DNA of 14,237 nucleotides from positions 1 through 14,237 of the forward strand of contig JALTHV010000069.1 in NCBI GenBank assembly GCA_027004315.1. Reading direction: 5' to 3'. Source of the DNA: Deltaproteobacteria bacterium (lineage in GTDB: Bacteria > Desulfobacterota > Dissulfuribacteria > Dissulfuribacterales > UBA3076). Both the position numbers and the translations under genes were made by a program. Of the stretch, positions 7,627 to 12,673 are shown one piece after another. The notes under the pieces are model-generated. The model was not told the origin of the DNA, made no database searches, and worked only from the letters and a program-made list of their open reading frames with translations. Within the stretch, counting starts at the first letter, position 1, and the number at the start of each line of letters is the position of its first letter.

Positions 7627-8748
7627 TTACTGAGTGCGACGCAAGGGGAAACTCAGTCTAAAGGAGGCACCCTGCTTGGTCTTTTCCAGCTCAATGTTGC
7701 CTCCCATCTGCTGGGTCAAGTCTTTAGCAAGGAAGAGTCCTAGTCCTAGCCCTTCTCCTTTTGTGCTGACAAATGGCTCAAAGACCTTGTCATGCATGGA
7801 TTTAGCTATCCCCATACCATTGTCCTTTATCCTGATAGAGACCCGATTATTATCTAGTGTCACACCTATAGAGAGGAGAGTAGCGGCAGTTTCTGCTGAA
7901 AGCGCATTTTGTCCAAAGAGAAACAATAAATTCTGCAATAATTCAGGGTCAGTCTCTAATATAATCTCTTTTGGGCACCTGACGTCGATTTTGCAGGAAT
8001 GTCCCAGAGGATCGAGCCTCTTCTTTACATCATAGAGCACTTGGCAGAGGTCTATATCTCTAAAGTACGGCTCTCTCTTCCTGTAGAAATTTGAGATCTC
8101 GTTTATCTGTCTGGCAAGATCCCTTGACTCTTGATAAATGCTCTCTGCCTGGCCCTTGAGCCCTGCATCCTCGCCCAGGTGCCTTGCAAGCATCTGTGCC
8201 TGCCCTGCCAGTATGGCAATAGGGGTCTTTATCTGATGTGCCATTTGTGCAGTCATCTGCCCCAAGATGGCCAATTTTTCTCGCTGTTTGAGCTCTCGTG
8301 CCATAAGAAAACTCTCGGTTACGTCCTGTATCAGGACCAGATCCCGAGGACCAGATGTGGACAGCCGCCTCATCTGGACAGCAGTCTTATCGAGCTCAAG
8401 GACTTTTGGGCTATCCTTTTCCAATGAGTTCAAGATTTCTGCCAGGGCCTGTCTATGCCCTACATCCTCTGGTAACAGATCGATGGCACTCTGGTTCATT
8501 TTCTTTATCTGCCCATCTTTGAGTTCCACAAGACCTATATGGAGGGCATCGGCTACGTCGCGCAGCCTTTTTGAGGCCTCCATTGCCTCCTGATATTTTT
8601 CTGAGGCAAGTCCTATAAGTAGGTCCGAATGAAATGATGACGGCTCGGCACAGAATCTGTGTCTTTTTAAGAGTAGCAGAAGGGCCGCACACGTAAAGAG
8701 CCAGAGAAAAAAGAGAATGGTTATAGAGAAGAAACACGTTTCTGACAC
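7627..8748 (-). CDS. Membrane-anchored PAS sensor histidine kinase
   Basis: This two-component kinase autophosphorylates on histidine and passes the phosphate to a response regulator. Of its 373 residues, about 5-28 form one transmembrane helix, so almost all of the protein is cytoplasmic with no large periplasmic sensor. A short linker and a PAS-like region (about 65-145) follow. The dimerisation domain has His171 in AHQIKTPIAIL, then the ATPase domain with N-box Asn281 (GQNALSA), G1 DNGMGI (309-314) and G2 GLGLGL (333-338). This resembles the NtrB/ZraS/AtoS group, which usually pairs with a sigma-54 activator, but no response regulator lies in the window. The start is GTG with GAGG 9 nt upstream; that GAGG lies inside the TSD of a 67-bp mobile element. 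Confidence 0.92.
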   Translation of the reverse strand: MSETCFFSITILFFLWLFTCAALLLLLKRHRFCAEPSSFHSDLLIGLASEKYQEAMEASKRLRDVADALHIGLVELKDGQIKKMNQSAIDLLPEDVGHRQALAEILNSLEKDSPKVLELDKTAVQMRRLSTSGPRDLVLIQDVTESFLMARELKQREKLAILGQMTAQMAHQIKTPIAILAGQAQMLARHLGEDAGLKGQAESIYQESRDLARQINEISNFYRKREPYFRDIDLCQVLYDVKKRLDPLGHSCKIDVRCPKEIILETDPELLQNLLFLFGQNALSAETAATLLSIGVTLDNNRVSIRIKDNGMGIAKSMHDKVFEPFVSTKGEGLGLGLFLAKDLTQQMGGNIELEKTKQGASFRLSFPLRRTQ

Positions 8749-8761
8749 TATCTATTGCCTC

Positions 8762-8828
8762 GTAACTATTCATATCCTCCCGGCCGGGGACGTAGACGGT
8801 TGCAACAGGAGGGAGAGTGAACGGTTAC
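8762..8828. mobile_element. Copy F: 67-bp hairpin-less MITE before the kinase gene
   Basis: The element starts GTAACTATTC and ends AACGGTTAC, with a perfect 8-bp TSD, ATTGCCTC, at 8754-8761 and 8829-8836. Its left end resembles the left end of copy D and its right end resembles the right end of copy D, but the two arms and loop are missing. They are replaced by one CCGGCCGG, as if the palindrome had been removed at its base. The last 27 bp match the separate minimal element at 10289-10315. On the minus strand the TSD reads GAGGCAAT, which supplies the SD of the kinase gene. Confidence 0.87.
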
Positions 8829-8902
8829 ATTGCCTCTCTGTCATCTTCGGCAAAAAGGCATAGAAGCTAAACGTTTTTTCTGTTGGCCTATTGGTTTTTC
8901 GT

Positions 8903-9715
8903 TCAGATAACCTTAGTTAGATAATGCTTAATCCAAAACCAGGCAATCCCAAGGTATTCATGACATGCAAGGTCGGATTTCTCGAGGTTGGCGGGCCTAG
9001 GCCAGAGATCCCAGGGCATCCACCTATCCCGGGACCAGCGGAAGTCACAAGGTACAGGATGGACCCTAAGGCCCATCTCCCGCACAAACAGAAGGACTCT
9101 TGGCATATGTGCAGCAGATGTCACGAGGTAAGAGGGATTCTGACGCAGGACTTTGGCTACATTTCTGATGTTCTCTTCTGTATCCCTGGACTTCTTTTCC
9201 AGGGATACAGCTATGCCGGCTGGCAGGCCCAGTTCTTTAAGCCACGAATAGGCTATCTGTGCCTCAGATAGATGACACCGGCCGCCAGGTCTACCGCAGC
9301 CTCCAACGATTACAAGGTGCTTTATGGCTGGATTTCTGCGGCATAGTTCCATGGCCTTGAGTATCCTGAGCCTTGTACTGGGGCTGAGACGGTCTGATGC
9401 AGGTCTATCCATGTCATCAGAGGCCCCGCCACATATTACTACTACCGTGGTTATTGCCCTTGGGGTGGGTATAGCTGTACTCTCAGATTTAGCTGACCGT
9501 TCAAGACTTCCAATTAAGAGATTGGCGACCGGGGCAGTTCCGGCCAGGCCATAGATCAAGAAGGCCAAAAGGAAAAATTTGAAGGCCAGGTTCCGCCATT
9601 TCCTCGAAGGCGAGATAAAAAAACCCAAAAAAAGGCATATAAATACCAGACCAGAAGGGACCAGCAGGAGGGATACCCCTTTTTTGAGGGCAAAAGTTAT
9701 GAGATCTAAGCTCAT
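8903..9715 (-). CDS. YdcF/ElyC-like (DUF218) inner-membrane protein
   Basis: The 270-residue protein has two N-terminal transmembrane helices (about 13-34 and 43-68) followed by a DUF218 domain. In that domain VVICGGASDD (92-101), a HLVIVGGCGRPGG segment (133-145), SRDTEENIRN (176-185) and VTSAAHMPR (198-206) follow the family order. Members such as ElyC and SanA affect envelope integrity, and ElyC is linked to undecaprenyl-phosphate or enterobacterial-common-antigen metabolism in Escherichia coli; the biochemical activity of the family is poorly defined. The predicted domain faces the periplasm. The ATG at 9713-9715 lacks a good SD. The gene lies 66 nt beyond the element upstream of the kinase and is probably transcribed separately. 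Confidence 0.88.
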   Translation of the reverse strand: MSLDLITFALKKGVSLLLVPSGLVFICLFLGFFISPSRKWRNLAFKFFLLAFLIYGLAGTAPVANLLIGSLERSAKSESTAIPTPRAITTVVVICGGASDDMDRPASDRLSPSTRLRILKAMELCRRNPAIKHLVIVGGCGRPGGRCHLSEAQIAYSWLKELGLPAGIAVSLEKKSRDTEENIRNVAKVLRQNPSYLVTSAAHMPRVLLFVREMGLRVHPVPCDFRWSRDRWMPWDLWPRPANLEKSDLACHEYLGIAWFWIKHYLTKVI

Positions 9716-9987
9716 ATGATAATTAGTGCCTGAACGAATACCCTGAAATTAATTAGATCAGAGATCATTGACATATTGATGCGATGTCCTTTTTAAATTT
9801 CAAAATTTAGAATTCAACTTAGACCAAATACCATATATATTACTTGCCTTTAGCAGGCCTATTCCCCCCAAATTCAATCCCATTAAACTCAGATTATACA
9901 GCGGCCAGGTCTGCCAAAGATACGAGGTGGAGGGCATACATTGGTAATAGAAGGTAAATTACTTACAAGACCCGGCTAGCTAGGCAC
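9716..9987. other. Intergenic stretch between ydcF-like gene and tRNA terminator
   Basis: No gene is visible. It holds the second copy of ATAATTAGTGCCTGAA (9719-9734; first copy 3868-3883). It also holds, at about 9893-9946, a sequence about 70% identical to the one at 10270-10358 on the other side of the tRNA pair. A TTGACA at about 9769 has no gene behind it on the plus strand. Otherwise it is AT-rich and unremarkable. Confidence 0.45.
9893..9946. repeat. Diverged direct repeat, unit 1 (empty target site)
   Basis: This ~54-bp sequence contains GCCAGGTCTGCC and AAGATAC. It aligns at about 38 of 54 positions with 10270-10358 once the 27-bp element and its duplication there are removed. It therefore serves as an in-window picture of the site before insertion. 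The nature of the repeat is unknown. Confidence 0.55.
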
Positions 9988-10021
9988 AAAAAAAGCCCAC
10001 CCCTTATAGTCAATGATGGGC
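9988..10021 (-). terminator. Rho-independent terminator of the tRNA pair
   Basis: Read leftward, GCCCATC (10021-10015) pairs with GGTGGGC (10001-9995), with one G-T pair, around a 13-nt loop, and seven T's follow (9994-9988). It lies 17 nt beyond the 3' end of tRNA-Asp and suits termination of the leftward tRNA transcript. Confidence 0.85.
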
Positions 10022-10038
10022 CAAAATTATTAGGAAGT

Positions 10039-10115
10039 TGGCGGGGCCGACGAGACTTGAACTCGTGACCTCTGGCGTGACAGGCCAGCGTTCTAACCAA
10101 CTGAACTACGACCCC
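10039..10115 (-). tRNA. tRNA-Asp (GTC)
   Basis: The 77-nt gene folds as a cloverleaf on the minus strand. Acceptor GGGGTCG pairs with CGGCCCC, the anticodon stem CTGGC/GCCAG holds GTC in loop CTGTCAC, and the T-arm is GAGTTCAAGTCTC. The discriminator is G and CCA is encoded. It follows tRNA-Val by 21 nt and is probably co-transcribed with it. Confidence 0.97.
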
Positions 10116-10136
10116 GGTCTATATTTCCTCAGAACC

Positions 10137-10211
10137 TGGTAGGCGGAACAGGGTTTGAACCTGTGACCCCCGGCTTGTAAGGCCGATGCTCTCCCGCTGA
10201 GCTACCCGCCC
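10137..10211 (-). tRNA. tRNA-Val (TAC)
   Basis: The 75-nt cloverleaf on the minus strand has acceptor GGGCGGG with TCCGCCT (G-T pairs at both ends). The anticodon is TAC in loop CTTACAA with stem TCGGC/GCCGG, the T-arm is CAGGTTCAAACCCTG, the discriminator is A, and CCA is encoded. It is the first gene of the Val-Asp pair. Confidence 0.97.
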
Positions 10212-10221
10212 TAAAGACGGA

Positions 10222-10254
10222 ATTATCAGTACCATCTGATTCAATAGGTGTCAA
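10222..10254 (-). promoter_or_regulatory. Possible promoter of the tRNA-Val/Asp unit
   Basis: On the minus strand a perfect -35 TTGACA (10254-10249) is followed by GATAAT (10227-10222), 10 nt before tRNA-Val. The 21-nt spacer is too long for a standard sigma-70 site, so the true -10 may be a weaker hexamer between them. Confidence 0.4.
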
Positions 10255-10269
10255 GCCTATAGACACAAA

Positions 10270-10358
10270 ATTATAGAACAGCCAAGTCGTAACCCGAGGG
10301 AGTGTGAGCGGTTACGCCAAGTCTGCCAGAGATACAGGGCGCAGAAACGCCACTGGTA
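10270..10358. repeat. Diverged direct repeat, unit 2 (interrupted)
   Basis: This is the partner of the unit at 9893-9946, split here by the 27-bp element at 10289-10315 and its duplicated GCCAAGTC. Without those 35 bp, the two units align gaplessly at about 70% identity. The two units flank the tRNA-Val/Asp pair. Confidence 0.55.
10289..10315. mobile_element. Copy G: 27-bp minimal element with perfect TSD
   Basis: The element begins GTAACC and ends GCGGTTAC, with a perfect 8-bp TSD, GCCAAGTC, at 10281-10288 and 10316-10323. It has no hairpin arms. Its sequence matches the terminal 27 bp of copies D (11253-11279) and F (8802-8828). The unit at 9893-9946 shows the uninterrupted target. It sits 35 bp upstream of the probable -35 box of the tRNA pair. 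Confidence 0.82.
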
Positions 10359-10446
10359 CACATAATAGATGCTATAATAGACAGGATGGTATATAATGTC
10401 TACAGAATAGAATTGATATGAACTACCCCTCACAGGGTGCTTCAAC

Positions 10447-10591
10447 GTAACTGTTCCCTTCCGGCCAGCAGTAGCATTTTGAAGGGTTTCAGGAGCATCG
10501 CCTGATGCATAAGATCAGGCACTCTGCCTATTAATCCGCACTGAAACCCTTCAAAATGCCACCACTGGCCGGGAGGGGTGTGAACGGTTAC
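10447..10591. mobile_element. Copy C: 145-bp palindromic MITE before the lipoprotein gene
   Basis: The element begins GTAACTGTTC and ends GAACGGTTAC. The flanking 8-mers GCTTCAAC (10439-10446) and GCTTAAAC (10592-10599) differ at one base, an aging duplication. Arms 10461-10492 and 10541-10572 match at 29 of 32 positions. The loop is in the opposite orientation to copies A, B and E and retains the GGCA/TGCC and GCATC/GATGC hairpins. It ends 32 nt before the lipoprotein start codon. The rest of 10212-10446 shows no gene. Confidence 0.85.
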
Positions 10592-10611
10592 GCTTAAACC
10601 AGTCAGATATA

Positions 10612-10617
10612 GGAGGA
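10612..10617 (+). promoter_or_regulatory. Ribosome binding site of the lipoprotein gene
   Basis: AGGAGG lies 6 nt before the ATG at 10624 and fixes that start. It is outside the MITE and its duplication. Confidence 0.75.
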
Positions 10618-10623
10618 TCTAAA

Positions 10624-11100
10624 ATGCGCCTTTGTAAAAGAATACCAAACCTCTTCTTGACCACCATCTTGATTCTTCAATTTCCAGTCTTTTTGTGCTC
10701 ATGTAGCTATATAGATTCAATATCAGGGAAACCCTCACCTGAACCTTCACAGATTGGCTCAACTCCCGAGGTTACAGATAATATTACCTATGCATTCCCG
10801 GACCTCCCTGTACCGATAGAGCTCGAGAGGGTGAAGAGCAAGACGATGATAATAAAAACTGCAGGCTTTCAGGGCGGGATCTTGGTATTAAAGGGCAGGA
10901 TAACCATGAACTCACTAGTGGATTTTTTTACAAAGACACTGCCCATGCATGGTTGGAAATTGGTCGGCAGAGTGGATACAGAGCGGAGCTTCCTTGCATT
11001 TTCCAAGGGGGACAACTCCTATTGCCTTATACAGATCCATGAACCAATGGTCTTTAAGACCGAAGTCCAGATCTGGATAAGTGAACCCATAGTCCACTGA
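10624..11100 (+). CDS. Putative lipoprotein of unknown function
   Basis: This 158-residue protein starts with a lipoprotein signal peptide: basic RLCKR, a hydrophobic core (about 9-24) and a lipobox LCSC ending at Cys27, so it is probably lipid-anchored in the envelope. A Ser/Pro-rich linker follows (about 30-50). The remaining ~105 residues form one compact domain; its FFTKTLPMHGWKL segment resembles small domains with one helix packed on a sheet, but I cannot name the family. The ATG follows a strong AGGAGG. The stop TGA is abutted by the ATAAAATG target duplication of copy D, which implies that coaBC originally began 5 nt after this stop. The protein may thus have been translationally coupled to coaBC; a functional link to CoA synthesis is not evident. 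Confidence 0.8.
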   Translation: MRLCKRIPNLFLTTILILQFPVFLCSCSYIDSISGKPSPEPSQIGSTPEVTDNITYAFPDLPVPIELERVKSKTMIIKTAGFQGGILVLKGRITMNSLVDFFTKTLPMHGWKLVGRVDTERSFLAFSKGDNSYCLIQIHEPMVFKTEVQIWISEPIVH

Positions 11101-11107
11101 TAAAATG

Positions 11108-11279
11108 GTAACTGTTCACATTTCCCTCGGCCAGTGATAGCATTTTTCAGGGTTTCAGGAGCATCGCTTGATGCACGAGATCAGGGCCTCTGCCTATTAA
11201 TCCGCACTGAAACCCTGAAAAATGCTATCACTGGCCGGGAACGTGGACGGTTATAACAGGAGGGGGGGTGAACGGTTAC
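11108..11279. mobile_element. Copy D: 172-bp composite palindromic MITE splitting lipoprotein and coaBC
   Basis: The element runs from GTAACTGTTCAC to GAACGGTTAC. The 8-bp duplication is ATAAAATG at 11100-11107 and 11281-11288, with one extra A before the right copy. Perfect 31-bp arms (11128-11158 and 11207-11237) enclose a loop in the same orientation as copy C. Beyond the palindrome, a 27-bp tail (11253-11279) joined through GTTATAAC matches the stand-alone element G and the tail of F. That tail holds AGGAGG and a GTG that can initiate coaBC. No coding capacity otherwise. Confidence 0.87.
11258..11263 (+). promoter_or_regulatory. Element-borne ribosome binding site for coaBC
   Basis: AGGAGG within the tail of copy D lies 4 nt before GTG 11268 and 22 nt before ATG 11286. 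The spacing suits the GTG. It appears to have been supplied by the insertion, since no SD is visible before the ATG in the reconstructed empty site. Confidence 0.55.
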
Positions 11280-12530
11280 AATAAAATGGATCATGTCAGT
11301 CCTTCAGGGAGTCCTCCATTATATACTCCCTTACAGGGTAAGACCATCCTCCTTGGGGTAAGCGGAGGGATTGCTGTATATAAGGCCGCTGACTATTCCA
11401 GGAAAATCCGGGCATTAGGTGCAAGGGTAATACCTGTAATGACCATGCATGCAACCGAATTTGTCTCACCTATCAGCTTTGCGGCCCTTACAGGCGAAAA
11501 GGTCTATACGGATCTCTTTTCTATGGAGAGAGCAGAGACCATCCCACACATAGGGCTTGCCAGGTCTGCCGACATCCTTTTGTTACTGCCTGCTACTGCC
11601 AATATCCTCAGCAAGGCCGCACATGGCCTGGCAGATGACTTTCTTTCTACCCTGTTTTTGGCCTTTCCCGGGCCAGCCCTCTTTTTCCCTTCAATGAATT
11701 CAAATATGTATGCACACCCGGCAACACAGGCAAACATAGAACGTCTGAAGTCTTTTGGTTATAGAGTAGTTGGGCCGGATACAGGAGAGATGGCCTGTGG
11801 CGATCAGGGCAAGGGCAGGCTGGCAGGCTGGCCTGTAGTGAAAGAGGCCATATTAAAGGCAATAAATCCACAGACCCTGGACGGTATCAAGGTACTGATA
11901 TCTGCCGGCCCAACCAGGGAATATCTGGACCCGGTCCGTTATATCTCTAATCGTTCCTCAGGCCTTATGGGTTATGCCATGGCCAGGATTGCCTTGAGGC
12001 GCGGTGCCAGGGTGACCCTGGTGAGTGGACCCGTATCTATTCCAGCTCCACCCGATGTAGAATTCTCACCTGTGGAGACCGCAGGCGAGATGGAGGACGC
12101 AGTACTCAGGCTGTCGCAAGATGCCCAGATAATAGTCATGACTGCCGCAGTGGCAGACTATAGCCCTGCAGTCAGGGCAGTTCAAAAAATCAAAAAGGGC
12201 GTTCCTAAACTGAGTCTGGATCTTATACAGACAAAAGATATCTTGTCGCAATTGGTAAAGGACCGTAAAGACCGGCAGATAATCGTTGGCTTTTGTGCCG
12301 AGACCCAAGATCTTAGGACACAGGCCCTGAGAAAGATAAGACAAAAAGGACCAGATCTACTAATTGCCAATGACGTATCCCAATCTGATGCAGGCTTTGA
12401 TGTGCCAACCAATAGGGTACTGATTGTCTCTCCAGGCGGGGATATAGAGTCCCTGCCGCTCCTGCACAAGGAAGAGCTTGCAGAAAGGATATGGGACCGG
12501 ATCTCTGGTCTCCTGCATAATTTGAGTTAA
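11268..12530 (+). CDS. coaBC: Bifunctional phosphopantothenoylcysteine decarboxylase / phosphopantothenate--cysteine ligase
   Basis: CoaBC (Dfp) joins 4'-phosphopantothenate to cysteine with CTP and decarboxylates the product to 4'-phosphopantetheine with FMN, two steps of CoA synthesis. Numbering from GTG 11268, the CoaC flavoprotein half (about 24-200) has GVSGGIAVYKA, catalytic His94 in TIPHIGLA, PSMNSNMY (141-148) and the Cys-loop ACGDQGKGRLA (176-186). The CoaB half has DPVRYISN with Arg224 and Asn228, and KIKK (307-310), all matching essential residues of the E. coli enzyme. The usual SSGKMG reads SSGLMG here. Two starts are possible: GTG 11268, inside copy D with AGGAGG 4 nt before it, or ATG 11286 inside the target duplication, probably the ancestral start (414 residues). 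Length is normal either way. Confidence 0.95.
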   Translation: MNGYNKMDHVSPSGSPPLYTPLQGKTILLGVSGGIAVYKAADYSRKIRALGARVIPVMTMHATEFVSPISFAALTGEKVYTDLFSMERAETIPHIGLARSADILLLLPATANILSKAAHGLADDFLSTLFLAFPGPALFFPSMNSNMYAHPATQANIERLKSFGYRVVGPDTGEMACGDQGKGRLAGWPVVKEAILKAINPQTLDGIKVLISAGPTREYLDPVRYISNRSSGLMGYAMARIALRRGARVTLVSGPVSIPAPPDVEFSPVETAGEMEDAVLRLSQDAQIIVMTAAVADYSPAVRAVQKIKKGVPKLSLDLIQTKDILSQLVKDRKDRQIIVGFCAETQDLRTQALRKIRQKGPDLLIANDVSQSDAGFDVPTNRVLIVSPGGDIESLPLLHKEELAERIWDRISGLLHNLS

Positions 12531-12535
12531 AGTGA

Positions 12536-12564
12536 TTGACACTGAAGTCCGGTTTTGTTATCAG
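12536..12564 (+). promoter_or_regulatory. Sigma-70-type promoter of tRNA-Leu
   Basis: A perfect -35 TTGACA (12536-12541), a 17-nt spacer and -10 TATCAG (12559-12564, 4 of 6) lie between the coaBC stop and the tRNA. Initiation would fall about 3 nt before the mature 5' end. Confidence 0.75.
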
Positions 12565-12573
12565 GAGGAGGTT

Positions 12574-12660
12574 GCCGGAGTGGTGGAACTGGTAGACGCG
12601 CTGGACTCAAAATCCAGTGGGCTTTTGCCTGTGCGAGTTCGATTCTCGCCTCCGGCACCA
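12574..12660 (+). tRNA. tRNA-Leu (CAA)
   Basis: The 87-nt class II tRNA with a long variable arm has acceptor GCCGGAG/CTCCGGC, anticodon stem CTGGA/TCCAG with loop CTCAAAA (anticodon CAA, reading TTG), and T-arm GCGAGTTCGATTCTCGC. The discriminator is A and CCA is encoded. No T-tailed terminator follows; the element E hairpin starting 14 nt downstream might act as a 3' end. Confidence 0.97.
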
Positions 12661-12673
12661 ATATGACTAGACC

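Noticed and set aside
9769..9800. TTGACA and TTTTAAAT as a rightward promoter
   Set aside because: No rightward gene follows; it faces the terminator of the leftward tRNA unit.
10257..10445. 62-codon leftward open frame
   Set aside because: It crosses element G, its duplications and the tRNA promoter region, and the peptide is rich in Tyr/Trp/Cys with no recognisable feature.
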